Shown here in pieces: positions 10,652 to 19,019 of a stretch of 64,000 nucleotides of DNA. Where the stretch lies: NCBI RefSeq assembly GCF_950101795.1, contig NZ_CATNLZ010000001.1, forward strand, positions 865,132 through 929,131. The letters run 5' to 3'. Numbering within the stretch: position 1 is the stretch's first letter; the number at the start of each line of letters is the position of its first letter. The notes under the pieces were generated by a model. That model made no database searches and had not been told where the DNA came from. It saw only the letters and a program-made list of their open reading frames with translations. The position numbers and the translations under genes were made by a program. The DNA is from Nocardioides sp. T2.26MG-1. Lineage in GTDB: Bacteria > Actinomycetota > Actinomycetes > Propionibacteriales > Nocardioidaceae.

Positions 10652-11791
10652 TCAGCTCAGCAGACGACGCGGCATCAGCAGGTAGCGGAACGACGAGTCG
10701 CGGTCGCCGTCGTCGACGGAGCCGCTGATCACCACGGGCTTGGACGCCTGGGTGAAGGCGAGCTCGACCACCGGCTGGTCGATGGCGGTGAGGCCGTCGA
10801 GCAGGAACTGGGGGTTGAAGCCGGTGGTGATGTCCTCACCGGAGATCGTCGCCTCGATCGACTCCGAGGCCTGGGCCTCGTCGCCGGATCCGGCGTCGAG
10901 TGTCAGGACGCCGTCGCTGAACGCCAGCTGGACGGCGGTGTTGCGCTCGGCGACGAGCGCGACGCGCTTGACCGACTCGACCAGCGCGGCCTTGTCGACG
11001 AGGGCGGTGGTCTGGTGCTCGCCGGGGAACAGGCTGCGGACCTTGGGGAACTCCCCGTCGAGGAGTCGGGTGGTCGTACGGCGCAGCCCGCCGGGTCCGT
11101 GGCCCTCGAAGCCGATGATCCCCTCACCGGAGCCGGTGGTCGCGAGCGCGATCGTGACCTCGCCGCCCCCGGTCAGCGACTTGGCGGTGTCGCCGAGCAC
11201 GCGGGCCGGGACCAGCGCAGCGGCCGACTCGTCGGGGGTGCGCGGGCTCCACTCGAGCTCGCGCAGCGAGAGCCGGAACCGGTCGGTGGCCAGCAGCGAG
11301 ATCGTCGAGCCGTCGATCTCGATCCGCACGCCCGTCAGCACCGGGAGCATGTCGTCGCGGCCCGCGGCCGTGACGGCCTGGGCGACAGCGTGGGCGAAGG
11401 CCTCGCTCTGCACCGTGCCCGTGGCGGCCGGCATGTCGGGCAGCGACGGGTAGTCGTCGACCGGCATGGTCTGCAGGCTGAACCTGGCCGAACCACAGGT
11501 CAGCGAGACCCGGGCGCCGTCGAGGACCATCTCGACGGGCTTGGCCGGCAGGCTGCGGCAGATGTCGGCCAGCAGCCGGCCGCTGACCAGGGCCTTGCCC
11601 TCGTCGCTGACGTCGGCGGCAAGGGTCGCGCGGGCGGAGGTCTCGTAGTCGAAGGTGGAGAGCACCAGGCCGTCGTCGCTCGCCTCGATGAGCAACCCGG
11701 CGAGCACGGGGACGCTGGGTCGAACGGGGAGGCTGCGAGCAGCCCAGGCGACGGCATCGGCGAGCACGTCGCGCTCGACGCGGAACTTCAC
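10652..11791 (-). CDS. dnaN: DNA polymerase III beta sliding clamp
   Basis: The ring-shaped processivity clamp (379 residues, three repeated clamp folds). Recognisable parts are the N-terminus MKFRVERDVLADAVAWAARSLP, the second-domain segment VLTGVRIEIDGSTISLLATDRFRLSLRE, and the C-terminal VVISGSVDDGDRDSSFRYLLMPRRL, which ends in the usual peptide-binding MP(R/M) tail. GTG start with AAGGAA 5 nt upstream; the 21-nt start region is almost identical to that of gyrA. Confidence 0.98.
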   Translation of the reverse strand: MKFRVERDVLADAVAWAARSLPVRPSVPVLAGLLIEASDDGLVLSTFDYETSARATLAADVSDEGKALVSGRLLADICRSLPAKPVEMVLDGARVSLTCGSARFSLQTMPVDDYPSLPDMPAATGTVQSEAFAHAVAQAVTAAGRDDMLPVLTGVRIEIDGSTISLLATDRFRLSLRELEWSPRTPDESAAALVPARVLGDTAKSLTGGGEVTIALATTGSGEGIIGFEGHGPGGLRRTTTRLLDGEFPKVRSLFPGEHQTTALVDKAALVESVKRVALVAERNTAVQLAFSDGVLTLDAGSGDEAQASESIEATISGEDITTGFNPQFLLDGLTAIDQPVVELAFTQASKPVVISGSVDDGDRDSSFRYLLMPRRLLS

Positions 11792-12206
11792 GATGGTTCC
11801 TTCTGGTCGGCTCGGTGGAGCGGGGGGTCGAAGTCTAGGAGCAGGGGGACTCCGGTGGCTTGCTGGGATGCCGATCCTGCCATGCGGGGCCGACGCGTGG
11901 GAGTTGTCCCCAGGATGGGTCCCGGATGGACTTTCTCGGGGGATCGATCTGTCTGGAGGTACGGAGTAGTCATAGCGTCGGTGGAATCTGTGGACAACTC
12001 CCGTCCGCGCAGGTCAGCGCGGCGATTCGTCGTGCACAGGGGTTGTGGAACCAGACGGGGACGGCTGGTGGTCCGTGTGGAACCGGTCCCGACCGGGACG
12101 CACGAGAGGCCGGTCCTCCACAGGCTCTCCCGTGGTGATCGGCCTCTGCGCACCGCTGCGTGCACATCTGACAGCGGTGTAGTTCGGGGGCGCGTCGGAG
12201 CGTCGG
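11792..12206. other. Candidate oriC segment between dnaN and dnaA
   Basis: This 415-bp segment has no convincing gene. It contains one perfect DnaA box (TGTGGACAA at 11989-11997, i.e. TTGTCCACA on the minus strand), a one-mismatch box TTGTCCCCA at 11904-11912, and several degenerate CCACA/TGTGGAA words at 12029-12037, 12042-12049, 12074-12081 and 12114-12122. The dnaA-dnaN gap is the known origin location in mycobacteria and streptomycetes, though the box density here is lower than in those origins, and part of the gap is occupied by an ohr remnant. Confidence 0.55.
11989..11997 (-). promoter_or_regulatory. DnaA box, perfect match
   Basis: TTGTCCACA on the minus strand, the preferred high-GC actinobacterial DnaA box, about 200 bp upstream of dnaN. 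It may also serve in dnaN regulation. Confidence 0.7.
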
Positions 12207-12521
12207 CTACGCGACCGCGAGCGTCACCTCGATGTTGCCCCTGGTCGCGTTCGAGTAGGGGCAGATCTGGTGGGCCCGCGCCGCGGGGTCGCGGGCGACG
12301 ACCTCGGTGCCGGAGACGTCGACGCCCGCCCGTCCCGCGACCAGGCGCAGTGCGGAGTGGAAGCACGCGGCGTACCCGGCGGCGAAGAGCTGCTCGGGGT
12401 TGGTGGCCCCGGCCGGACCGCCCATCTCGGGCGGCATGCGGACGTCGAGTTCGAGGATCGCGTCGGAGGACTGGACGTGACCGTTGCGGCCGCCCCCGGT
12501 GGCGACGGCAGCGGCTGCACC
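12207..12521 (-). pseudogene. Remnant of an Ohr/OsmC organic hydroperoxide resistance gene
   Basis: The minus-strand frame reads ATGGGRNGHVQSSDAIL, then MGGPAGATNPEQLFAAGYAACFHSAL and, after a short bridge, HQICPYSNATRGNIEVTLAVA. These are the N-terminal and C-terminal signatures of Ohr, including both redox cysteines. About 35-40 residues of the normal 140 are missing between VSGTEVVA and the second cysteine, and the first few residues with any start codon are absent: no ATG, GTG or TTG precedes in frame before ATG at 12437, and the frame continues from the dnaA stop codon. It therefore looks like a decayed copy with an in-frame internal deletion, placed directly behind dnaA. Confidence 0.75.
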
Positions 12522-12557
12522 GGCTGCTGGACAACCTGGAGGCGAGCCGCCCCGGGC

Positions 12558-14003
12558 TCAGCCCTGGCGCGCCTGGAGCTTGACCCGGTTGGTGAGCTCG
12601 CTGACCTGGTTGAAGACCGCGCGGCGCTCGGCGAGCAGCTGGTTGATCTTGCGGTCGGCGTACATGACCGTGGTGTGGTCGCGGTTGCCGAACTGGGCGC
12701 CGATCTTGGGCAGGGAGAGATCGGTCAGCTCGCGGCAGAGGTACATCGCGATCTGGCGGGCCATCACGAGGTGCCGGCCGCGGCTAGGTCCGGTCAGCTC
12801 CTCGATGGAGAGCCCGAAGTAGGCCGCGGTCTGGGCGATGATCAGGGCGGCGGTGATCTCGGGCTCGCCACCCTCGGGGATCAGGTCCTTGAGGACGATC
12901 TCGGCCAGGGTCATGTCGACCTCCTGGCGGTTGAGGTTGGCGAACGCCGTGACCCGGATCAGCGCGCCCTCGAGCTCGCGGATGTTGGTCTGGATCTTGG
13001 ACGCGATGAACTCCAGTACGTCCGGCGGGGCGGTGAGCCTGTCCATCGCGGCCTTCTTGCGCAGGATCGCGATCCGGGTCTCGAGGTCGGGGGGCTGGAC
13101 GTCGGTGATCAGGCCCCACTCGAAGCGGTTGCGCAGCCGGTCCTCGAGCGCCTCGAGCCGCTTGGGGGCCCGGTCCGAGGTCAGCACGATCTGCTTGTTG
13201 GCGTTGTGGAGGGTATTGAACGTGTGGAAGAACTCCTCCTGGGTCTGGGTCTTGCCCTCCAGGAACTGGATGTCGTCGATGAGCAGCACGTCCACGTCGC
13301 GGTAGCGGCGCTTGAAGCGGTCCTGGCGGTCGTCACGGATCGCGTTGATGAACTCGTTGGTGAACTCCTCGCTCGACACGTAACGCACCTTGGCGCCGGT
13401 GTAGAGCGAGCGGACGTAGTGGCCGATCGCGTGCAGCAGGTGGGTCTTGCCGAGGCCGGAGTCGCCGTACACGAGCAGCGGGTTGTAGGCCTTGCCCGGC
13501 GCCTCGGCCACCGCGACCGCGGCGGCATGGGGGAACCGGTTGGAGGACCCGATCACGAACGTCTCGAACGTGTACTTGGGGTTGAGCCGGGTCTCGAGGG
13601 AGGTGGGCCGGCTGCCGAGGTCGGTGGGCTCGGGCGGCGGTGCGGCGACGACCGGGGCCACCGGCGGCTGCTCGATCCGCAGGTTTGTCGACAAGTCACT
13701 TTCTTGACTTATCGACCTCTCGACACTCTCGGGGATCGGCTCCGCGGACTCCTCCAGCTGGGGGTTGACCGTGACGGCGATCCGGATCTCGCGCCCGAAC
13801 CGCACGGTGAGGGCGTCCTCCAGCTGGGCGCGCAGGCGCCCCTCGAGCTGGTTGCGCGTGAAGTCGTTGGGCACCGCCACGATCGCGGTGCTCTCGTGCA
13901 GCGTCACCGGCTCGCTGGCGCGCAGCCAGGCCCGCTGGTTGGGCTGCAGGTCGTCCACCACGCCGCGCCAGGCGACGCTGAGATCCGAGGTGCTCTGGTC
14001 CAC
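12558..14003 (-). CDS. dnaA: Chromosomal replication initiator DnaA
   Basis: An AAA+ protein that binds DnaA boxes and opens oriC. From the GTG at 14003 the product is 481 residues: domain I ([31 protein letters not shown]), a linker, the AAA+ core with Walker [10 protein letters not shown], Walker [14 protein letters not shown], sensor SDRAPKRL, and the domain IV signature near [10 protein letters not shown] (read here [15 protein letters not shown]). The frame stays open to 14210, but that part contains DnaA boxes and reads as regulatory DNA. GTG at 14042 and near 14078 are alternative starts; the chosen one has GGGAG only 2-3 nt away, so the exact start is uncertain. Confidence 0.97.
   Translation of the reverse strand: MDQSTSDLSVAWRGVVDDLQPNQRAWLRASEPVTLHESTAIVAVPNDFTRNQLEGRLRAQLEDALTVRFGREIRIAVTVNPQLEESAEPIPESVERSISQESDLSTNLRIEQPPVAPVVAAPPPEPTDLGSRPTSLETRLNPKYTFETFVIGSSNRFPHAAAVAVAEAPGKAYNPLLVYGDSGLGKTHLLHAIGHYVRSLYTGAKVRYVSSEEFTNEFINAIRDDRQDRFKRRYRDVDVLLIDDIQFLEGKTQTQEEFFHTFNTLHNANKQIVLTSDRAPKRLEALEDRLRNRFEWGLITDVQPPDLETRIAILRKKAAMDRLTAPPDVLEFIASKIQTNIRELEGALIRVTAFANLNRQEVDMTLAEIVLKDLIPEGGEPEITAALIIAQTAAYFGLSIEELTGPSRGRHLVMARQIAMYLCRELTDLSLPKIGAQFGNRDHTTVMYADRKINQLLAERRAVFNQVSELTNRVKLQARQG
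13687..13716. repeat. Imperfect dyad inside dnaA
   Basis: GTCGACAAGTCA and TGACTTATCGAC (11 of 12 positions pair) are separated by CTTTCT within the sequence encoding the linker between DnaA domains I and III. Linker DNA is free to drift, so the dyad may have a role at the DNA or RNA level. Related words (GATAAGTCG and TTGTCGACAA) recur between parB and the acyltransferase gene. Confidence 0.5.
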
Positions 14004-14118
14004 CGCTCCCGCTTTCTGAGTCGTCTCCCGGTCGTCTTGCACGTGGGCCGGGACCCCATCGTCGGGGACGCTCACCGGTCCCCGCAGGAGAACCGGCGAC
14101 CCGGAGGCACCGCCGTGC

Positions 14119-14144
14119 GTCCACAACTTTGTCCACAGGTTGTG
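14119..14144. promoter_or_regulatory. DnaA-box cluster upstream of dnaA
   Basis: A perfect TTGTCCACA at 14129-14137 is flanked by CACAAC (14122-14127) and GTTGTG (14139-14144), which form an inverted repeat around it; GTCCACAA at 14119 is a near match. It lies 115-140 bp before the chosen dnaA start, consistent with DnaA autoregulation or an accessory origin element. Confidence 0.6.
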
Positions 14145-14608
14145 AACCCGATCCCCTCCTTGTGGAGAGAGTCGGTCCGAGACCATCCCGCGGCCGTCTC
14201 GGATCGACATCTGTGCAGGTCAGGGGCGGTATCTCGCCGATGTGGCGGGCGTCACACGACCTGGTGGTCCGGGGGGCGACGAGGATGACGGGGAACCTCG
14301 GTCCCACTGAACGTAACAAGGCGTGCACGCCCGCGGCAAGCCGTCATCCACAGGCCGGTGCAGCCCGAGCGACCGGGTGGCCCGGGCGGGGCCGACGCTG
14401 GTTTGACCCTGTGGATCGCCAGCGCGTACCGTTGCTCGGTCACCCGGTGTCGACCGGTGCCGCATGTCCACGAAAGAGCAGTCCCCCCAAGGGGCCGCGT
14501 CGTGGGTGGGCGGTGCCAGCCGAAAGGCGCCTCAGGTGCTCCTCCCGGGGCACCGCACTGCCGCTCCGGCCCGGCGTGACTGCCCTGACCCACGATGGAG
14601 AGAACCCC
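14145..14608. promoter_or_regulatory. Divergent dnaA / rpmH promoter region
   Basis: No gene is seen here. It has additional DnaA-box-like words: TCATCCACA at 14344-14352 (one mismatch to TTATCCACA) and TGTGGATCG at 14410-14418. The region must carry the dnaA promoter(s) leftward and the rpmH promoter rightward; individual promoter elements could not be fixed by eye. Confidence 0.5.
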
Positions 14609-14746
14609 GTGAGCAAGCGTACGTACCAGCCGAACAACCGCCGTCGCCACAAGGTGCACGGCTTCCGCCTGCGCATGCGTACCCGTGCCGGCCGCGCGAT
14701 CCTGTCCTCGCGCCGCCGCAAGGGTCGCAAGAGCCTCGCCGTCTGA
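14609..14746 (+). CDS. rpmH: 50S ribosomal protein L34
   Basis: A 45-residue, very basic protein beginning [20 protein letters not shown] and ending RKGRKSLAV, an unmistakable L34. GTG start with GGAG 8 nt upstream (14597-14600). It opens the plus-strand block rpmH-rnpA-yidD-yidC-jag-rsmG-parAB divergent from dnaA, the classic bacterial arrangement. Confidence 0.97.
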   Translation: MSKRTYQPNNRRRHKVHGFRLRMRTRAGRAILSSRRRKGRKSLAV

Positions 14747-14781
14747 CGGCCGGCTCTCCGCCCGCTCTCCGCGTCGGCCTC

Positions 14782-15144
14782 GTGCTGCCCGCGGCGCACC
14801 GCCTCACTGACGGCGCCACGTTCCGCGAGGCGATCCGTTCGGGTCGGCGCGCCGGATGCCGCACGCTGGTCGTCCACCTGTGGGTCGGCGATGCCAGCAG
14901 CGATGCCGGCGTTCGACCGGCCCGCGTCGGGTTCGTGGTGAGCAAGGCGGTGGGCAACGCCGTCGTCCGCAACCAGGTGAAGCGACGCCTTCGACACCTC
15001 GCCCGGGAGCATGTCTCGACGCTCCCGGGCTCTGCTGTGCTCGTGGTCCGGGCACTCCCGCCCGCGGCCACGGCCGGCTGGGCGGAACTCGGCGCCGACC
15101 TCGAGCGTTGCCTCCAACGGACCCGCGCGGAGGTGACCAGGTGA
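14782..15144 (+). CDS. rnpA: Ribonuclease P protein component
   Basis: The 120-residue protein partner of the RNase P ribozyme for tRNA 5'-end maturation. The N-terminus MLPAAHRLTDGATFREAIRSGRRAG and the central RNR-type signature VSKAVGNAVVRNQVKRRLRHLAREH are diagnostic. GTG at 14782 is chosen because it yields the normal N-terminus; no clear ribosome site is present 35 bp after rpmH. The stop overlaps the yidD start. Confidence 0.95.
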   Translation: MLPAAHRLTDGATFREAIRSGRRAGCRTLVVHLWVGDASSDAGVRPARVGFVVSKAVGNAVVRNQVKRRLRHLAREHVSTLPGSAVLVVRALPPAATAGWAELGADLERCLQRTRAEVTR

Positions 15145-15419
15145 GGTACGACCCGGTCCGCTACCTGCTCATCGGCCTGCTGCGGGCCTACCGGCTGCTG
15201 ATCAGCCCGCTGTACGGCCAGGTCTGCCGCTATCACCCCTCCTGCTCGGCGTACGCCCTGGAGGCGGTCGAGAAGCGCGGCAGCCTCGTCGGTGTCTGGC
15301 TGTCCGTGCGCCGCCTGGTGCGGTGCCACCCCTGGGCCGCCGGCGGCTACGACCCGGTCCCGACTCGCACGTCCCGCGTCACTGCGCGGTCCTCTTCCTC
15401 ACCCCAGCAAGGAGCCTGA
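15141..15419 (+). CDS. yidD: Membrane protein insertion efficiency factor YidD
   Basis: A 92-residue protein containing the family core YRLLISPLYGQVCRYHPSCSAYALEAVEKRG and the later RRLVRCHPWAAGGYDPVP, with the conserved cysteines. YidD assists insertion of membrane proteins by YidC and is encoded between rnpA and yidC across bacteria. GTG overlaps the rnpA stop, and GAGG lies 8 nt upstream. Confidence 0.95.
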   Translation: MRYDPVRYLLIGLLRAYRLLISPLYGQVCRYHPSCSAYALEAVEKRGSLVGVWLSVRRLVRCHPWAAGGYDPVPTRTSRVTARSSSSPQQGA

Positions 15420-15422
15420 TCC

Positions 15423-16541
15423 GTGGGAGCCCTCGGCGCAATCGGCCACTTCATCATGACGCCGCTGTACTACGGCATCTCCGCCGTCCTGGTCGGCTGG
15501 CACTGGCTGTTCAGCGAGGTCCTCCGGATGGACCCCGACGGGGGCGGCACCTGGGTGCTGTCCATCATCGGGCTCACCCTGACCGTGCGCGCGCTGCTGA
15601 TCCCGCTGTTCGTCAAGCAGATCAAGTCCAGCCGCAACATGCAGCTCATCCAGCCCAAGGTCAAGGAGCTGCAGAAGAAGTACGGCCACGACCGGGAGCG
15701 TCTCGCCCAGGAGACGATGAAGCTCTACAAGGAGACCGGGACCAACCCGTTCGCCTCCTGCCTGCCGATCATCATCCAGATGCCGATCTTCCTGGCGCTC
15801 TTCCGGCTCCTCGACCACCACGCGGCCAACGGGTCGGGCATCGCCTTTCTCAGCGAGAAGCTCGCCTCGAGCTTCGGCAAGTCCGAGCTGTTCGGCGCGA
15901 TCCCGCTGAAGGCGACGTTCCTCAAGCCGGAGGGCTCCACGGCGGTCCAGATCGTCGCTGCCCTCCTGGTGGTGGCGATGACCGCCACGACCTTCACCAC
16001 GCAGCGCCAGCTGATGAGCAAGAACATGCCGCCGGACGCGCTCAGCGGCCCGTACGCCCAGCAGCAGAAGCTGCTGCTCTACGTGCTCCCCGTGGTGTTC
16101 GCGGTCGGCGGTATCGCGTTCCCGATCGGCGTGCTCTTCTACTGGACGACCTCCAACCTGTGGACGATGGGCCAGCAGTTCTACGTGATCCGCAACAACC
16201 CCGCCCCGGGGACCGCGGCAGCGAAGGCGAAGGCCGACCGCGACCGCGCGAAGGCGCTGCGCCACGGCCACGGTGCCGTGGCCGAGGGGGTCGCGACCGA
16301 GGTGGCCGAGGTCGAGGCTCCGCGCACCCAGGGTCGCCAGCAGCCGAAGAAGCAGTCCCGGGAGCAGCGGAAGAAGGCTGCGCCCCCGCGACCGGTGGCG
16401 GGCGCGAAGCCCAAGGCCCAGGCGCCGACGAAGCCGAAGGGCCAGCCCAACACCAAGCCCAAGAAGCAGGCGACCACCCCGCCGGCCAAGCCGAAGGCGA
16501 AGCCGAAGACCAAGCCCGATCCCGAGGGGGAGCAGCAGTGA
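15423..16541 (+). CDS. yidC: Membrane protein insertase YidC/Oxa1
   Basis: Inserts and folds inner-membrane proteins, alone or with SecYEG. The 372-residue protein has the Oxa1 core with about five hydrophobic segments (roughly 12-35, 45-60, 115-130, 177-195, 222-250), the cytoplasmic hairpin with QLIQPKVKELQKKYGHDRERLAQETMKLYKETGTNPFASCLP, and a long basic Lys/Pro-rich tail (about 300-372) as found in Gram-positive YidC proteins, where it can contact ribosomes. GTG start 3 bp after yidD. Confidence 0.96.
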   Translation: MGALGAIGHFIMTPLYYGISAVLVGWHWLFSEVLRMDPDGGGTWVLSIIGLTLTVRALLIPLFVKQIKSSRNMQLIQPKVKELQKKYGHDRERLAQETMKLYKETGTNPFASCLPIIIQMPIFLALFRLLDHHAANGSGIAFLSEKLASSFGKSELFGAIPLKATFLKPEGSTAVQIVAALLVVAMTATTFTTQRQLMSKNMPPDALSGPYAQQQKLLLYVLPVVFAVGGIAFPIGVLFYWTTSNLWTMGQQFYVIRNNPAPGTAAAKAKADRDRAKALRHGHGAVAEGVATEVAEVEAPRTQGRQQPKKQSREQRKKAAPPRPVAGAKPKAQAPTKPKGQPNTKPKKQATTPPAKPKAKPKTKPDPEGEQQ

Positions 16542-17164
16542 GTGACGACGTGATGAGCGACGAGACGCCCGAGACCGCCGAGCAGGCGGCCGACGGCGCG
16601 GCGGACGAGACCACCGACGAGGTGCTCGACGAGCTGGCCGACACGGACGACCGCGACGAGGCCGAGGAGTCCGAGGAGGCTGCCGCGCCCGCCTCGCGCG
16701 CGTCGCGGGTCGAGCAGCTCGAGCAGGAGGGCGACATCGCCGCCGACTACCTCGAGGAGTTCCTCGACATCGCCGACCTCGACGGCGACCTGGACATGGA
16801 CGTCGAGGGCGATCGCGCCGCGGTGTCGATCGTCGGTGCGGACCTCTCCCAGCTGGTGGGCGCCCGCGGCGAGGTGCTCGACGCGCTGCAGGAGCTCACC
16901 CGGCTCGCGGTCTACCGCGAGACCGGCGAGCGCTCCCGGCTGATGCTCGACATCTCCGGCTACCGCGCCCAGAAGCGTGAGGAGCTCGTGAAGCTCGCGG
17001 AGGAGACGGTGGCGCGCGTCCGTGAGTCGGGCGAGAGCGTGCGACTCGACCCGATGTCGCCGTTCGAGCGCAAGGTCGTGCACGACGCCGTGGCGGCCGC
17101 CGGCTTGTCCTCGGAGTCCGAGGGCGTCGAGCCGCGACGTCGCGTGGTGGTGCTCCCGGGCTGA
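16538..17164 (+). CDS. khpB: KH/R3H RNA-binding protein Jag (KhpB)
   Basis: A 208-residue protein with a very acidic N-terminal half (to about 70), a KH domain (about 75-140, containing IVGADLSQLVGARGEVLDALQELTRLA) and an R3H domain (about 145-208, with PMSPFERKVVHDAVAAAGLSSESEGVEPRRRVVV). Jag/KhpB proteins bind RNA and influence cell elongation and division. The GTG start overlaps the yidC stop by 4 bp; ATG at 16553 is an alternative. Confidence 0.93.
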   Translation: MSDDVMSDETPETAEQAADGAADETTDEVLDELADTDDRDEAEESEEAAAPASRASRVEQLEQEGDIAADYLEEFLDIADLDGDLDMDVEGDRAAVSIVGADLSQLVGARGEVLDALQELTRLAVYRETGERSRLMLDISGYRAQKREELVKLAEETVARVRESGESVRLDPMSPFERKVVHDAVAAAGLSSESEGVEPRRRVVVLPG

Positions 17165-17922
17165 TGTCCCCCGACCATGTTTCACGTGAAACGCCCTCCG
17201 CGCCCGACGTGGCCCGGAGGGTGTTTGCGTTCGAGCGCCTGCCGCTGGCCGAGCGGTACGCCGAGCTCCTCGCGACCGACGGTGTCCTTCGCGGGCTGAT
17301 CGGTCCCCGCGAGGCGCCCCGGCTCTGGGAGCGGCATCTCGTGAACTGCGCGCTGCTCGCCGACCAGGTCCCGCAGGCCGCCACTGTCGCCGACCTCGGA
17401 TCCGGGGCGGGGCTCCCTGGCCTGGTGCTCGCGATCGCCCGGCCCGATCTGCGGGTGACGCTGGTCGAGCCGCTGCTGCGCCGGACCACGTTCCTGGAGG
17501 AGGTGGTGGCGGACCTCGGCCTCGGCTCGTCGGTGGAGGTGGTCCGCGGGCGTGCCGAGGCCCTCCACGGTGCACGACGCTTCGCGGTGGTGACCTCGCG
17601 CGCGCTGGCCCCCCTCGACCGCCTGCTGGGCTGGTCGATGCCGTTGGTGGAGCCGACCGGTGCGCTGCTGGCCATGAAGGGGTCCTCGGTGATCGAGGAG
17701 ATCGCGGCTGCTCACGACGTGCTGGAGCGGCTGGGCTGTGCGGAGCCGGAGGTCCGGGTGCTCGGCGAGGACGCCGGGTCGTCCACCACCCAGGTGGTCC
17801 GGGTGGCCTGGGCAGATCCGGGACGGGTATCTTGGCCAGTTGCGACACCGCCCGCGGGCGGCGGTCCCCAGCAACGCGCGGGACGCAAGCGCGGCACATC
17901 GAACCGGAGGCGTGGGGCGTGA
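17164..17922 (+). CDS. rsmG: 16S rRNA (guanine-527 N7) methyltransferase RsmG
   Basis: A SAM-dependent methyltransferase of 252 residues. The SAM motif VADLGSGAGLPGLVLAIARPDLRVTLVEP (about 78-106) and the later VTSRALAPLDRLLGW are family-typical. Loss of RsmG often gives low-level streptomycin resistance. The ATG overlaps the jag stop (TGATG). A parS site lies within its first ten codons, and the encoded VSRET is the parS palindrome translated. The C-terminus is arginine/glycine-rich. Confidence 0.95.
   Translation: MSPDHVSRETPSAPDVARRVFAFERLPLAERYAELLATDGVLRGLIGPREAPRLWERHLVNCALLADQVPQAATVADLGSGAGLPGLVLAIARPDLRVTLVEPLLRRTTFLEEVVADLGLGSSVEVVRGRAEALHGARRFAVVTSRALAPLDRLLGWSMPLVEPTGALLAMKGSSVIEEIAAAHDVLERLGCAEPEVRVLGEDAGSSTTQVVRVAWADPGRVSWPVATPPAGGGPQQRAGRKRGTSNRRRGA
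17179..17192. promoter_or_regulatory. parS centromere site
   Basis: GTTTCACGTGAAAC, the 14-bp palindromic core of the universal ParB-binding site, inside the 5' end of rsmG. Confidence 0.95.
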
Positions 17923-19019
17923 CCGAGTTTTCCACCGGTGCTGAGTCGTCGGCTGAGCGTGGTTCTCCACAGGAGGAGCCAAGCTATCCACAGGCAGACG
18001 ACTCCCGGCCGATCGACCCGAAGCCCGATGTTTCACGTGAAACCGATCCGCCGGGTCCCCTGATCGCCGGCTACCCGGTGCGCACCGCGGCCGACATCGC
18101 CGTGGCGGCGCCGGACTTCGAGCACGACCACGCGACGCCCCTGGCCCGCGCCGCCGAGCACGTGGTGCTGGCCCGCCACGGGGCCCGGCTCCGACCGGCG
18201 ATGGGACGTCCGGCGGCGACCCGGATCCTGGTGGTCGCCAACCAGAAGGGCGGCGTCGGCAAGACCACGTCCACCGTGAACGTCGCGGCCGCGCTCGCCC
18301 AGCTCGGGCAGCGGGTGCTGGTCATCGACCTCGACCCCCAGGGCAACGCCTCCACGGCGCTCGGCGTCGAGCACCACCGGGGCGTCCCCTCGACGTACGA
18401 CGCCCTCGTCGACGGCGTCGCGCTCGCCGACGTGGCGACGGTCAGCCCCGAGGTCGACGGTCTCACCGTGGTGCCGGCCACCATCGACCTCGCCGGCGCC
18501 GAGATCGAGCTCGTCTCCGTGGTCGCCCGCGAGAGCCGGCTGCGCCGGGCGATCCTGGGACACCCGGAGGTGGGGACCGCTGCCGAGCTCGGCGACGAGC
18601 GACTGGACTACGTGCTCATCGACTGCCCGCCGTCGCTGGGACTGCTCACCCTGAACGCCCTGGTCGCCGGCAACGAGATGATGATCCCGATCCAGGCCGA
18701 GTACTACGCGCTCGAGGGGCTGGGGCAGCTCCTCGAGACCGTCGAGATGGTCAAGGCGCACCTGAACCCGACGCTCGACGTGTCGACGATCCTGGTGACG
18801 ATGTACGACGCGCGGACCCGCCTCGCCGCGGGCGTCGCCGAGGAGGTCCGCGACCACTTCGGCGACCAGGTCCTCAAGACCACGATCCCGCGGTCGGTGC
18901 GGGTCTCGGAGGCACCGTCGTACGGCCAGACCGTGATGACCTACGACCCCGGGTCCCCGGGGGCGCTGTCCTACCTCGAGGCTGCGCGCGAGATCGCGAT
19001 CAAGGGAGCCGCGTCATGA
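17919..19019 (+). CDS. parA: Chromosome partitioning ATPase ParA (Soj)
   Basis: A Walker-type ATPase that moves ParB-parS complexes of the replicated origin. The first 100 residues form an extension, common in actinobacteria, that includes VSRET encoded by a parS site. The deviant Walker A KGGVGKT is at 110-116, followed by [11 protein letters not shown] and [22 protein letters not shown] at 17919 overlaps the rsmG stop, with GGAGG 8 nt upstream; length 366 residues. Confidence 0.96.
   Translation: MTEFSTGAESSAERGSPQEEPSYPQADDSRPIDPKPDVSRETDPPGPLIAGYPVRTAADIAVAAPDFEHDHATPLARAAEHVVLARHGARLRPAMGRPAATRILVVANQKGGVGKTTSTVNVAAALAQLGQRVLVIDLDPQGNASTALGVEHHRGVPSTYDALVDGVALADVATVSPEVDGLTVVPATIDLAGAEIELVSVVARESRLRRAILGHPEVGTAAELGDERLDYVLIDCPPSLGLLTLNALVAGNEMMIPIQAEYYALEGLGQLLETVEMVKAHLNPTLDVSTILVTMYDARTRLAAGVAEEVRDHFGDQVLKTTIPRSVRVSEAPSYGQTVMTYDPGSPGALSYLEAAREIAIKGAAS
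18030..18043. promoter_or_regulatory. parS centromere site
   Basis: Second GTTTCACGTGAAAC palindrome, within the N-terminal extension of parA and 851 bp from the first copy. Confidence 0.95.

Noticed and set aside
11788..12534. 248-codon frame in the dnaN-dnaA gap
   Set aside because: Arg/Pro/Ser-rich sequence without homology, crossing the DnaA boxes and the ohr remnant in a different frame.
14004..14210. Extended N-terminus of DnaA
   Set aside because: The added 69 codons cover a perfect DnaA box and dyad and do not resemble DnaA domain I; the shorter start is preferred.
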